Positions 1 to 8,176 of a stretch of 64,000 nt of DNA are shown piece after piece. Position numbers and translations under genes: made by a program. How positions within the stretch are numbered: position 1 is the first letter of the stretch; the number at the start of each line of letters is the position of its first letter. The DNA comes from Polaribacter gangjinensis (GTDB lineage Bacteria; Bacteroidota; Bacteroidia; Flavobacteriales; Flavobacteriaceae), in assembly GCF_038024125.1 (NCBI RefSeq), contig NZ_CP150662.1:1133501-1197500 (forward strand), in the 5' to 3' direction. Under the pieces are notes generated by a model that saw only the letters and a program-made list of their open reading frames with translations, had not been told where the DNA came from and did no database searches.

Positions 1-1788
1 GCTTTTATTGGAAATAGAATCGGAATTTTCGGAATCATGAGTTTGTTTCACGTTGTAAAAGAAATGGATTTAACGATTGAAGAAGTAGATAAATTGACAG
101 GTCCAGTAATAGGTCGTCCAAAATCAGCAACTTTCAGAACGATTGATGTAGTTGGTTTAGATACGTTAGTTCACACAGCAAATGGCGTAAAAGACAATTG
201 TCCAAATGATGAAATGAGAGACCAATTTGTGATTCCTGATTTTGTAAATAAAATGATGGAAAACAAATGGTTGGGAAGCAAAACCAAACAAGGTTTTTAC
301 AAAATGACCAAAGATGCTCAAGGAAATAGAGATATTTTGTCATTGGATTTAAATACCTTAGAATATCGCACAAAAAAATCAGCAAAATTTGCCACTTTAG
401 AGCTCACGAAATCGATTGATAATGTCTCTGACAGATTCAAAGTTTTGGTTGGAGGAAAAGACAAAGCTGGTGAATTTTATAGAAAATCATTTGCAGCCAT
501 GTTTGCATATGTTCAAAATAGAATTCCAGAAATTTCTGATGAACTGTATAGAATTGATGATGGTTTAAGAGCCGGATTTGGTTGGGAGCATGGACCATTT
601 CAAATTTGGGATGCTATTGGAGTTGCCAAAGGAATTGAAATTATGAAAGCTGAAGGTCATCAACCTGCAACTTGGGTTACTGAAATGATGGCAAATGGCG
701 AAACTTCTTTTTACACCGTTAAAAATGGAGCAACGTATTATTATGATATTCCCTCAAAATCTCAAGTTAAAAAACCAGGACAAGATTCGTTCATTATTTT
801 AGACAATATCAGAAAATCAAACGAGGTTTGGAAAAATTCAGGTGCTGTAATTGAAGATTTAGGAGATGGAATTTTAAACATTGAATTCCGATCAAAAATG
901 AACACGATTGGTGGAGATGTTTTGGCTGCTATCAACAAAGGAATTGATTTAGCAGAAAAAGATTTCCAAGGTTTGGTTGTTGGAAATCAAGCCGCTAATT
1001 TTTCAGTTGGTGCCAATATCGGAATGATTTTTATGATGGCTGCAGAGCAAGAATATGAAGAATTGAACATGGCTATCAAATATTTTCAAGATACTATGAT
1101 GCGTATGCGTTATTCATCAATCCCAACAATTGCTGCTCCACATGGAATGACTTTAGGTGGTGGTTGTGAAATTTCGTTACATGCTGACAAAGTTGTTGCT
1201 GCTGCTGAAACGTATATTGGTTTAGTTGAATTTGGAGTTGGCGTAATTCCTGGTGGTGGAGGATCTAAAGAAATGGCTCTGAGAGCACAAGACTTGTTTC
1301 ACAAAGGTGATGTTCAACTCAATGTTTTACAAGAACATTTTTTAACCATTGGAATGGCAAAAGTAGCAACATCTGCATATGAAGCTTTTGATTTAGGATT
1401 GCTACAAAAAGGAAAAGATGTGGTGGTTGTAAATAAAGACAGACAAATTGCGGAAGCTAAAAAACACGCTGTTTTGATGGCAGAAGCAGGCTATACACAA
1501 CCTGTAAAACGTAAAGATATTCTCGTTTTAGGAAAACAAGCCTTAGGAATGTTTTTAGTTGGTACTGATTCTATGGAAGCTAGCAACTACATTTCAGCTC
1601 ACGATCAAAAAATCGCAAACAAATTGGCGTATGTAATGGCAGGAGGAGATTTATCAGAACCAACCAGAGTTTCTGAACAATATTTATTAGACATTGAACG
1701 TGAAGCCTTTTTGAGTTTGTGCACAGAACGCAAAACTTTAGAACGAATTCAACACATGTTAAAAACCGGGAAACCATTGCGTAATTAA
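1..1788 (+). CDS. fadN: 3-hydroxyacyl-CoA dehydrogenase / enoyl-CoA hydratase, 5' end missing
   Basis: The reading frame is open from base 1, so the N-terminal NAD-binding part lies outside the window; the first visible residues (FIGNRIGIFG) match the end of the Rossmann domain of 3-hydroxyacyl-CoA dehydrogenases. The dehydrogenase C-terminal domain follows (roughly 60-250), then an enoyl-CoA hydratase/crotonase domain (roughly 280-450) with the oxyanion-hole segments NFSVGANIG and GMTLGGGCE. The order dehydrogenase-then-hydratase is that of Bacillus FadN, the reverse of E. coli FadB/FadJ. It performs the hydration and second oxidation steps of beta-oxidation in the cytosol. The thiolase and acyl-CoA dehydrogenase genes follow on the same strand. 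A MITE-like element starts two bases after the stop codon. Confidence 0.93.
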   Translation, partial: AFIGNRIGIFGIMSLFHVVKEMDLTIEEVDKLTGPVIGRPKSATFRTIDVVGLDTLVHTANGVKDNCPNDEMRDQFVIPDFVNKMMENKWLGSKTKQGFYKMTKDAQGNRDILSLDLNTLEYRTKKSAKFATLELTKSIDNVSDRFKVLVGGKDKAGEFYRKSFAAMFAYVQNRIPEISDELYRIDDGLRAGFGWEHGPFQIWDAIGVAKGIEIMKAEGHQPATWVTEMMANGETSFYTVKNGATYYYDIPSKSQVKKPGQDSFIILDNIRKSNEVWKNSGAVIEDLGDGILNIEFRSKMNTIGGDVLAAINKGIDLAEKDFQGLVVGNQAANFSVGANIGMIFMMAAEQEYEELNMAIKYFQDTMMRMRYSSIPTIAAPHGMTLGGGCEISLHADKVVAAAETYIGLVEFGVGVIPGGGGSKEMALRAQDLFHKGDVQLNVLQEHFLTIGMAKVATSAYEAFDLGLLQKGKDVVVVNKDRQIAEAKKHAVLMAEAGYTQPVKRKDILVLGKQALGMFLVGTDSMEASNYISAHDQKIANKLAYVMAGGDLSEPTRVSEQYLLDIEREAFLSLCTERKTLERIQHMLKTGKPLRN

Positions 1789-1790
1789 AT

Positions 1791-1907
1791 CCCATCTAAA
1801 TCTTCCCAAAAGGAAGACTTAAAAGTGTAAAACTAAAATGAAGTTTAAAATTTAAAAAAAATAGCCCGAACAAATTCCCTTTCCTTTGGAAAGGGTTAGG
1901 GATAGGA
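1791..1907. repeat. MITE-like palindromic intergenic element, copy 1
   Basis: The spacer between the first two beta-oxidation genes begins CCCATCTAAATCTTCCC and ends GGAAAGGGTTAGGGATAGG, which are imperfect inverted repeats; each arm also contains a small palindrome (TTCCCAAAAGGAA and TTTCCTTTGGAAA). Related elements occupy 51113-51254 and 52039-52143. The element runs from the stop codon of one gene to within 3 bases of the next start codon, so its G-rich end lies where a ribosome-binding site would be. No protein-coding content was seen. This is an observation from comparison inside the window only. Confidence 0.7.
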
Positions 1908-1909
1908 TT

Positions 1910-3100
1910 ATGAAACAAGCATATATCGTAAAAGCATACAGAACAGCCGTTGGAAAAGCTCCTAAAGGATTGTTCCGTTTTAAAAGAGCTGATGAATTAG
2001 CCGCAGAAACCATTCAATTTATGATGAATGAACTGCCTGATTTTGATAAAAAAAGAATTGACGACGTTATTGTTGGAAATGCCATGCCAGAAGGAGCTCA
2101 AGGATTAAATATGGCACGTTTAATCTCGTTGATGGGATTAAAAATTGAAGATGTTCCTGGAGTTACTGTAAACCGTTTTTGTTCCTCTGGATTAGAAACA
2201 ATTGCAATGGCTGCTGCAAAAATTCAATCAGGAATGGCAGATTGTATCATTGCTGGTGGTGCAGAGAGCATGAGTTCAGTGCCAATGACAGGTTTTAAAC
2301 CTGAACTAAATTACGACACCATTGCTGCTGGTCATGAAGAATATTATTGGGGAATGGGAAATACTGCAGAAGCTGTTGCCAACGAATTCAAAATTTCAAG
2401 AGCTGATCAAGATGAATTTGCATTACAATCGCATTTAAAAGCGTTGAAAGCTCAAAGTGAAAATCGATTTGAAAAACAAATTGTTCCGATTGAAGTTTCT
2501 CAAACTTATATTGATGAAAACGGAAAAAAAGAAACTAAAAAATATACTGTTTCTAAAGACGAAGGTCCAAGAAAAGATACTTCTCTAGCTGGATTATCAA
2601 GTTTACGTCCTGTTTTTGCTGCCAATGGAAGTGTAACTGCAGGAAATTCATCACAAATGAGTGATGGAGCTGCTTTCGTTTTAATAATGAGTGAAGACAT
2701 GGTAAAAGAGTTAAACTTGACTCCAATTGCAAGGTTGGTAAGTTATGCTGCAGCTGGTGTACCACCAAGAATTATGGGAATTGGACCTATTGCTGCAATT
2801 CCAAAGGCTTTAAAACAAGCAGGATTGCAACAAAAAGACATCAATTTAATTGAATTGAATGAAGCTTTTGCTTCTCAATCTTTAGCGGTAATTCGCGAAT
2901 TAGGTTTAGACCCAACTATCATCAATGTAAATGGTGGAGCTATTGCTTTAGGACATCCTTTAGGCTGTACAGGAGCAAAATTGTCTGTGCAATTATTTGA
3001 TGAAATGCGTCAAAGAAACATGAAAAACAACTATGGAATGGTAACCATGTGTGTTGGAACAGGACAAGGTGCTGCAGGAATTTTTGAATTTTTAAACTAA
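1910..3100 (+). CDS. fadA: Acetyl-CoA C-acyltransferase (3-ketoacyl-CoA thiolase)
   Basis: Thiolase of 396 residues, the normal family length. It cleaves 3-ketoacyl-CoA with CoA, the last step of beta-oxidation. The nucleophile is Cys91 in NRFCSSG; further family motifs are GGAESMS, NEAFASQ, GGAIALGHPLGCTGA and the C-terminal CVGTGQGAAG, which supply the catalytic His and second Cys. I chose ATG 1910 because the protein then begins MKQAYIVKAYRT as thiolases do. The in-frame extension to 1886 is translated from the upstream palindromic repeat and is not homologous. It lies 21 bp before the acyl-CoA dehydrogenase gene, in one operon with the preceding gene. Confidence 0.95.
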   Translation: MKQAYIVKAYRTAVGKAPKGLFRFKRADELAAETIQFMMNELPDFDKKRIDDVIVGNAMPEGAQGLNMARLISLMGLKIEDVPGVTVNRFCSSGLETIAMAAAKIQSGMADCIIAGGAESMSSVPMTGFKPELNYDTIAAGHEEYYWGMGNTAEAVANEFKISRADQDEFALQSHLKALKAQSENRFEKQIVPIEVSQTYIDENGKKETKKYTVSKDEGPRKDTSLAGLSSLRPVFAANGSVTAGNSSQMSDGAAFVLIMSEDMVKELNLTPIARLVSYAAAGVPPRIMGIGPIAAIPKALKQAGLQQKDINLIELNEAFASQSLAVIRELGLDPTIINVNGGAIALGHPLGCTGAKLSVQLFDEMRQRNMKNNYGMVTMCVGTGQGAAGIFEFLN

Positions 3101-3120
3101 TTAGTAAACAATATAAAATC

Positions 3121-4929
3121 ATGGAAACATTAGAAAAAAACGTATTAAGAGGTGGTCAATTCTTGGTGAAAGAATCAAACTGCGAAGATATTTTTACACC
3201 TGAAGATTTTTCAGAAGAACAAATCATGATGCGTGAAGCTGTAAAAGAATTTAACGAACGTGAAATCATTGCACACAAAGCTCGTTTTGAAGCCAAAGAT
3301 TACAAACTTACAGAAGATGTAATGAAAAAAGCGGGTGAGCTAGGCTTTCTAGGAGTTGCTGTTCCTGAAGAATATGGAGGAATGGGAATGGGATTTGTTT
3401 CTACCATGCTTACTTGCGATTATATTTCCAGTGGAACTGGCTCTTTCAGTACTGCATTTGGTGCGCATACAGGAATTGGAACCATGCCAATTACTTTATA
3501 CGGTACAGAAGAGCAAAAGAAAAAATATGTTCCAAAATTAGCTTCTGGTGAATGGATGGGATCTTATTGTTTAACAGAACCTGGAGCTGGTTCAGATGCA
3601 AATTCTGGAAAAACCACTGCTGAAATTTCTGCTGACGGAAAATCATACAAAATCAATGGCCAAAAAATGTGGATTTCAAATGCAGGTTTTTGCAATTTGA
3701 TGATTGTGTTTGCACGTATTGAAAATGATAAAAATATTACTGGTTTTATCGTTGAATATGATAAAGAAAATCCAAATGGAATTACATTAGGCGAAGAAGA
3801 ACACAAACTCGGAATTCGTGCTTCATCAACAAGACAAGTATTTTTTAATGATACCATTGTTCCTGCAGAAAATATGTTATCAGAAAGAGGTGGTGGATTT
3901 AAAATTGCTGTAAACGCACTAAACGTTGGAAGAATTAAATTAGCGGCTGCTTGTTTAGATTCTCAAAGAAGAATTACTGATTATGCACTAAAATACGCTT
4001 TAGAACGCAAACAATTTAAAACTCCAATTGCCGATTTTGGCGCTATAAAAGCAAAATTGGCAGAAATGGCAACCAATACGTATGCGGGTGAATCTGCAAG
4101 TTACAGAGCTGCAAAAGACATTGAAGATAGAATTGCAATGCGAATTGCAGCTGGAAATTCACATCAAGAAGCTGAATTAAAAGGTGTTGAAGAATATGCT
4201 ATTGAATGTTCTATATTAAAAGTTACGGTTTCTGAGGATGTGCAAAATTGTGCTGATGAAGGAATTCAAATTTTTGGAGGAATGGGTTTTTCTGAAGAAA
4301 CACCTATGGAAGCTGCTTGGAGAGATGCACGAATTGCTCGAATTTATGAAGGAACCAATGAAATCAACAGAATGTTATCTGTAGGAATGTTAATCAAAAA
4401 AGCAATGAAAGGTCATGTTGATTTATTAGGTCCTGCAACTGCTGTTGGTGAAGAATTGATGGGAATTCCTTCATTTGAAACTCCAGATTATTCTGAATTG
4501 TTTGCCGAAGAAAAAGAAATGATTGCTAAATTGAAAAAAGTATTTTTGATGGTAGCTGGATCTGCAATTCAAAAATATGGGCCTGATTTAGAACAACACC
4601 AACAATTACTTTTAGCAGCTGCAAATATTTTGAATGAAATTTATATGGCAGAATCTACTTTATTAAGAGCTGAAAAAAATGCAAAACGCTTTGGTGAAAA
4701 AGAGCAGGAAGCTCAAATTGCAATGGCAAAATTATATTTGTACAATGCTGTTGAAATTATCGCTAAAAACGGAAAAGAAGGAATCATTTCATTTGCTGAA
4801 GGTGATGAACAACGCATGTTATTAATGGGATTAAAGCGATTTACTAAATATCAAAACTATCCAAACGTAATTGCCTTAAGAGATGTAATTGCTGAAAAAT
4901 TAAAATCAGAAGGTAAATATTGCTTTTAA
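3121..4929 (+). CDS. fadE: Acyl-CoA dehydrogenase (FadE-type, 602 aa)
   Basis: FAD-dependent acyl-CoA dehydrogenase for the first oxidation of beta-oxidation. The N-terminal helical domain (about 30-150), the beta domain with the signature YCLTEPGAGSDA (about 150-270) and the C-terminal helical domain with the typical IARIYEGTNEINRM motif (about 415-430, catalytic Glu) are all present. An additional C-terminal domain of about 150 residues makes it longer than the 380-residue short-chain enzymes, as in Bacillus FadE and the very-long-chain class. It completes a fadN-fadA-fadE operon and is followed by a strong hairpin terminator. Confidence 0.94.
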   Translation: METLEKNVLRGGQFLVKESNCEDIFTPEDFSEEQIMMREAVKEFNEREIIAHKARFEAKDYKLTEDVMKKAGELGFLGVAVPEEYGGMGMGFVSTMLTCDYISSGTGSFSTAFGAHTGIGTMPITLYGTEEQKKKYVPKLASGEWMGSYCLTEPGAGSDANSGKTTAEISADGKSYKINGQKMWISNAGFCNLMIVFARIENDKNITGFIVEYDKENPNGITLGEEEHKLGIRASSTRQVFFNDTIVPAENMLSERGGGFKIAVNALNVGRIKLAAACLDSQRRITDYALKYALERKQFKTPIADFGAIKAKLAEMATNTYAGESASYRAAKDIEDRIAMRIAAGNSHQEAELKGVEEYAIECSILKVTVSEDVQNCADEGIQIFGGMGFSEETPMEAAWRDARIARIYEGTNEINRMLSVGMLIKKAMKGHVDLLGPATAVGEELMGIPSFETPDYSELFAEEKEMIAKLKKVFLMVAGSAIQKYGPDLEQHQQLLLAAANILNEIYMAESTLLRAEKNAKRFGEKEQEAQIAMAKLYLYNAVEIIAKNGKEGIISFAEGDEQRMLLMGLKRFTKYQNYPNVIALRDVIAEKLKSEGKYCF

Positions 4930-4980
4930 AATTTAGTTAGCATTTCAAAATCAAAAATTTTGAAATTTAGTTGTTAATTT

Positions 4981-5012
4981 GAAAAGACCATTTTTCGTAA
5001 ATGGTCTTTTTT
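4981..5012 (+). terminator. Rho-independent terminator after fadE
   Basis: AAAAGACCATTT and AAATGGTCTTTT pair around a short loop and are followed by a T run. It closes the beta-oxidation operon. Confidence 0.85.
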
Positions 5013-5014
5013 CT

Positions 5015-5022
5015 TATATTTG
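5015..5022 (+). promoter_or_regulatory. Bacteroidota -7 element TATATTTG before the M28 peptidase gene
   Basis: Matches TAnnTTTG exactly and lies directly behind the T run of the preceding terminator. It predicts a leader of about 40 nt before ATG 5066. No clear TTG at -33 because the hairpin occupies that place. Confidence 0.55.
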
Positions 5023-5065
5023 TAATAGTTTTCCCCCCATTTTTGTTGGTCATAAATAAAAAGCG

Positions 5066-6043
5066 ATGAAAAAAAATCTATTTTCAATAATTATTTTATT
5101 GACATTACTTTGGGGCTGTTCAAAACCACCCAAACCAATTTCAATTGATAATAAAAGATTGCTTGAAAATATAAAAATTTTAGCAAGCGATTCAATGGAA
5201 GGAAGAGCTTTCTCTTCCCTAGGAAACATAAAAGCTCAAAAATTTATTCAGAAAAGATTTTCTGAAATTGGATTAGAAAAATATAAAAATGGAAGCTATA
5301 TAGAAGCTTTTGATTACACTTTTAAAGGTAAAAAAAGACAAGAAGCTTTTCCTATTGAAAATCCAGGAATCAATTTTTCAAATGTTAAAGATACTACTGC
5401 CTCTGGATCAAATGTTATTGGAAAATTAAGAGGAAGTTCTAACAAAACAATTGTCATTACTGCACATTATGATCACTTAGGTATTCGTGATAAATTGATT
5501 TTTAATGGTGCTGATGATAATGCATCTGGAGTTGCAGCATTGTTTACTATTGCCGAATATTTTAAGAATAATCCAATAAAACATACTTTGATTTTTGCAG
5601 CTGTTGATGGTGAAGAAATTGGCTCAGTAGGAGCAGAAATTTTCTTAAAAAATTATTCTGATAAAAATAATATCGCACTAAACATTAATATGGATATGAT
5701 TGCACATAGTGATTATTATCCCGAATTATACATTTGCGGTACGTACCATCATCCAAACTTAAAAAAGACTTTAGAAAGAGTAAAATCAGATGAAGTAACC
5801 ATTTTATTTGGTCATGATGATCCTGAAAAAATTGAACAATCTGATTGGACACTTTCTTCTGATCACAAAGTTTTTTATAAAGAAAAAATTCCGTTTTTAT
5901 ATTTTGGAGTTGAAGATCATAAAGATTACCACAGACCAACTGATAAATTTGCTACTATAAATCAAAAATTTTACACAGAGTCTGTAAAAGTAATTATTAG
6001 ATCAATTGAAGCTTTAGATGCATATCTGATAGAAAAAAAGTAA
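5066..6043 (+). CDS. M28 family zinc aminopeptidase, predicted lipoprotein
   Basis: 325 residues. The first 19 residues form a lipoprotein signal with lipobox LLWGC, so the mature protein starts at Cys18 or close to it and should be anchored in the cell envelope. The M28 metal ligands are visible in order: His in TAHYDHLG, Asp in NGADDNASG, Glu pair in VDGEEIGS, Asp in INMDMIAHS, and His near the end in EDHKDYHRPTD. It should remove N-terminal amino acids from peptides outside the cytoplasm. The gene is monocistronic, between terminators, convergent with trxB. Substrate preference cannot be told from sequence. Confidence 0.9.
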   Translation: MKKNLFSIIILLTLLWGCSKPPKPISIDNKRLLENIKILASDSMEGRAFSSLGNIKAQKFIQKRFSEIGLEKYKNGSYIEAFDYTFKGKKRQEAFPIENPGINFSNVKDTTASGSNVIGKLRGSSNKTIVITAHYDHLGIRDKLIFNGADDNASGVAALFTIAEYFKNNPIKHTLIFAAVDGEEIGSVGAEIFLKNYSDKNNIALNINMDMIAHSDYYPELYICGTYHHPNLKKTLERVKSDEVTILFGHDDPEKIEQSDWTLSSDHKVFYKEKIPFLYFGVEDHKDYHRPTDKFATINQKFYTESVKVIIRSIEALDAYLIEKK

Positions 6044-6059
6044 TATTTTAATGCAAAAT

Positions 6060-6097
6060 AAAAAAGAGCATACATAAATATTGAATGCTCTTTTTTA
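6060..6097. terminator. Bidirectional terminator between M28 peptidase and trxB
   Basis: AAAAAGAGCAT pairs with ATGCTCTTTTTT; A run on one side and T run on the other serve the two convergent genes. Confidence 0.85.
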
Positions 6098-6113
6098 TTG
6101 ATAAATTTTTAAT

Positions 6114-7061
6114 TTATTCTAAAGATCCTAAATAACGCTCGGCATCTAATGCAGCCATACAACCAGTCCCTGCAGCAGTAACAGCTTGTCTATAATCCTT
6201 ATCTTGAACGTCTCCTGCAGCAAAAACCCCTGGTAAATTTGTCTTTGTCGATTTTCCTTTAGTGATTAAATATCCTGTTTCATCCATATCTAAAACACCT
6301 TTAAATAAATCAGTATTTGGAGTATGACCAATTGCAATGAAAACACCTGTAACAGGAATTATTGAAGTTTCTTTTGTTTTATTATTGATAATTCGTACGC
6401 CTTCAACTACGTTTTTACCTAAAACTTCTTCAATTTCAGTATTATATAAAACCTCAATATTTTTAGTTTTACTTACTCTGTGTTGCATCGCTTTTGAAGC
6501 TCTCATAAAATCTTTACGAACCAACATGGTAACTTTGCTACAAATATTTGAAAGATAAGTAGCTTCTTCAGCAGCTGTATCTCCTGCTCCAACTACAACA
6601 ACATCTTGTCCTTTATAAAAAAATCCATCGCAAGTTGCACATGCCGAGACTCCTCCTCCAATCAATCTTTGCTCACTTTCAATACCTAAATATTTGGCGG
6701 TTGCTCCAGTTGAAATAATAATAGTTTGCGCTTCAATTTCTTTCGACTCATCAACTGTTATTTTATGAACTCCTCCAATTTCTTTGCTCAATTCAACTTT
6801 AGTAACCAACCCAAAACGAACATCTGTTCCAAAACGCTCAGCTTGTTTTTTTAAATCTTCCATCATCATGGTTCCATCTGTTCCATTTGGATATCCAGGA
6901 AAATTATCAACCTCAGTTGTGGTTGTCAACTGACCTCCCATTTGCATTCCTGTGTACATGATTGGTTTCATATCTGCTCTTGCAGCATAAATTGCTGCTG
7001 TGTAACCTGCAGGTCCTGAACCAATTATTAGACATTTTATTTTTTCAATTGAATTTGACAT
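6114..7061 (-). CDS. trxB: Thioredoxin-disulfide reductase
   Basis: 315-residue low-molecular-weight thioredoxin reductase, which passes electrons from NADPH through FAD to thioredoxin. Visible are the FAD-binding GSGPAGYTAAIYAARA near the start, the redox-active CATCDG (about 138-141), the NADPH Rossmann motif VVGAGDTAAEEATYL, and the C-terminal FAD motif GVFAAGDVQDKDYRQ. Length and motif order are standard. It stands alone, transcribed towards the M28 gene, and diverges from tRNA-Pro. Confidence 0.97.
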   Translation of the reverse strand: MSNSIEKIKCLIIGSGPAGYTAAIYAARADMKPIMYTGMQMGGQLTTTTEVDNFPGYPNGTDGTMMMEDLKKQAERFGTDVRFGLVTKVELSKEIGGVHKITVDESKEIEAQTIIISTGATAKYLGIESEQRLIGGGVSACATCDGFFYKGQDVVVVGAGDTAAEEATYLSNICSKVTMLVRKDFMRASKAMQHRVSKTKNIEVLYNTEIEEVLGKNVVEGVRIINNKTKETSIIPVTGVFIAIGHTPNTDLFKGVLDMDETGYLITKGKSTKTNLPGVFAAGDVQDKDYRQAVTAAGTGCMAALDAERYLGSLE

Positions 7062-7191
7062 ACTGCTAACTAATTTAAGTTGTAAAAATAGAATTTTTTA
7101 ATTCTTATCAATATGAATGTTTATAAGTTTTTACAATCAAAACATAAGAAGTGCTAATTTAAAAATACTTTAAATATAATTTTTCGATTTC

Positions 7192-7221
7192 TTTGTAATC
7201 TGTGAAAAGAATGTATATTTG
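7192..7221 (+). promoter_or_regulatory. Promoter of tRNA-Pro(TGG)
   Basis: TTTG at 7192-7195 and TATATTTG at 7214-7221 with an 18-bp spacer, an excellent match to the Bacteroidota -33/-7 consensus, about 20 bp before the tRNA. Confidence 0.75.
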
Positions 7222-7242
7222 CAATCCCAATGAAAATACATT

Positions 7243-7317
7243 CGGGGTGTAGCGTAGCCCGGTTATCGCGCCTGCTTTGGGAGCAGGAGGTCGCAGGTTC
7301 GAATCCTGCCACCCCGA
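7243..7317 (+). tRNA. tRNA-Pro (anticodon TGG)
   Basis: The acceptor arms CGGGGTG and CACCCCG pair fully, with A73 after them. The anticodon loop CTTTGGGA sits between CTGC and GCAG arms, giving anticodon TGG. The T arm is GCAGG-TTCGAAT-CCTGC. CCA is not encoded. It is followed by a hairpin terminator and then by a degenerate copy of its own 3' end. Confidence 0.95.
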
Positions 7318-7323
7318 CTTTTT

Positions 7324-7352
7324 AACCTCGTAAGAAATTACGAGGTTTTTTT
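7324..7352 (+). terminator. Terminator after tRNA-Pro(TGG)
   Basis: AACCTCGTAA and TTACGAGGTT form a perfect stem followed by a T run. Confidence 0.85.
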
Positions 7353-7390
7353 ATAACTTCTTTTTAAAATATTCTTATTTATAAATTACA

Positions 7391-7430
7391 GTCGCAGGTT
7401 CATCCAAAATTTCGGAGCTGCCACCCCGAC
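7391..7430 (+). pseudogene. Degenerate copy of the tRNA-Pro 3' end
   Basis: GTCGCAGGTTC and CTGCCACCCCGAC repeat the T-arm and acceptor end of tRNA-Pro(TGG), 101-112 bp downstream of the original. The T loop is replaced by a 14-16-nt stretch containing the imperfect palindrome TCCAAAATTTCGGA. No 5' half, D arm or anticodon arm is present, so it cannot be a functional tRNA. The terminator behind it is duplicated as well. Confidence 0.8.
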
Positions 7431-7433
7431 TTT

Positions 7434-7464
7434 TAACCTCGTAAGAAATTACGAGGTTTTTTTT
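7434..7464 (+). terminator. Second copy of the tRNA-Pro terminator
   Basis: The same AACCTCGTAA...TTACGAGGTT stem and T run as at 7324-7352, behind the degenerate tRNA end. Stem and loop are identical in both copies. Confidence 0.8.
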
Positions 7465-7522
7465 CGACCAAATTTTAACGTAATTTTTGTTTAACAAAAA
7501 TAGTTGTTGATTAAACAATTTG

Positions 7523-7530
7523 TACCTTTG
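7523..7530 (+). promoter_or_regulatory. -7 element TACCTTTG before the flavin reductase gene
   Basis: Exact TAnnTTTG match with a TTG at 7504-7506 (16-bp spacer). It lies inside a TTG-initiated extension of the reading frame and therefore supports ATG 7549 as the real start. Confidence 0.6.
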
Positions 7531-7548
7531 TGTTATAAAATTGAATCA

Positions 7549-8175
7549 ATGAAATTTTTTGACGCAAATGATATAAGTGAACTTCATAAAATTTATAAAA
7601 TAAATCTCATCAACAGTTGTTCTGGATTTAAATCAGCAAATTTATTAGGAACAGTTTCTAATGAAGGAATTACTAATGTTGCAATCTTTAGTTCAGTGAC
7701 TCATTTAGGATCAAATCCACCAACTTTAGGATTTATTTTAAGGCCAACAACAGTTCCTAGAGATACTTATAAGAACATCAAAGAAACTGGATTTTTTACT
7801 ATCAATCATATTTGGGAGGAAATTATAGATGATGCGCATCATACTTCTGCAAAATATGATGAGAAGATTTCTGAGTTTGATATGACAAATTTAGAACCTG
7901 AATTTAAAGGAAATTTCAAAGCTCCTTTTGTAAAAAATTCACCAGTGCAAATGAGCATGAAATTTATAGAAGAAATTTATGTTCCTTCTAATGATGTAAT
8001 TTTGATTGTTGCGCAAATTCAGGAATTGTATGTAAAAGATGAATTGTTACAAGAGGATGGTCTCATCAATTTATCGTTAGGAAAAGTGGTTGCTATCAAC
8101 GGTTTGGATACGTATGCTACTCCAAATTTTAAGAAACAACTTTCTTATCAAAGACCCAAAAAAATCACAGAATAA
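7549..8175 (+). CDS. Flavin reductase-like (FMN-binding split barrel) protein
   Basis: 208 residues with the FMN-binding split-barrel pattern: an N-terminal NSCSGFKSANLLGTVS segment, then a SSVTHLGSNPPTLGFILRP core and an NHIWEE helix. Proteins of this COG1853 group bind FMN and act as flavin reductases or partners of oxygenases. I chose ATG 7549 because a promoter element occupies 7523-7530. It is the first gene of the photoprotection island and ends one base before the ATG of the next gene, so the two are co-transcribed. A flavin role fits the run of flavoprotein photolyases downstream, but that link is inference. Confidence 0.8.
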   Translation: MKFFDANDISELHKIYKINLINSCSGFKSANLLGTVSNEGITNVAIFSSVTHLGSNPPTLGFILRPTTVPRDTYKNIKETGFFTINHIWEEIIDDAHHTSAKYDEKISEFDMTNLEPEFKGNFKAPFVKNSPVQMSMKFIEEIYVPSNDVILIVAQIQELYVKDELLQEDGLINLSLGKVVAINGLDTYATPNFKKQLSYQRPKKITE

Positions 8176-8176
8176 G

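Noticed and set aside
1886..1909. Upstream start for the thiolase gene
   Set aside because: These eight codons are translated repeat sequence; the same occurs at 51106-51132 and 52037-52060.
7391..7430. Second functional tRNA-Pro gene
   Set aside because: Only the T-arm and acceptor 3' strand are present; anticodon and D arms are missing.
8090..8176. Upstream start for the SDR/DUF2867 gene
   Set aside because: It would overlap the flavin reductase by 86 bp, and ATG 8177 begins directly with the Rossmann motif.
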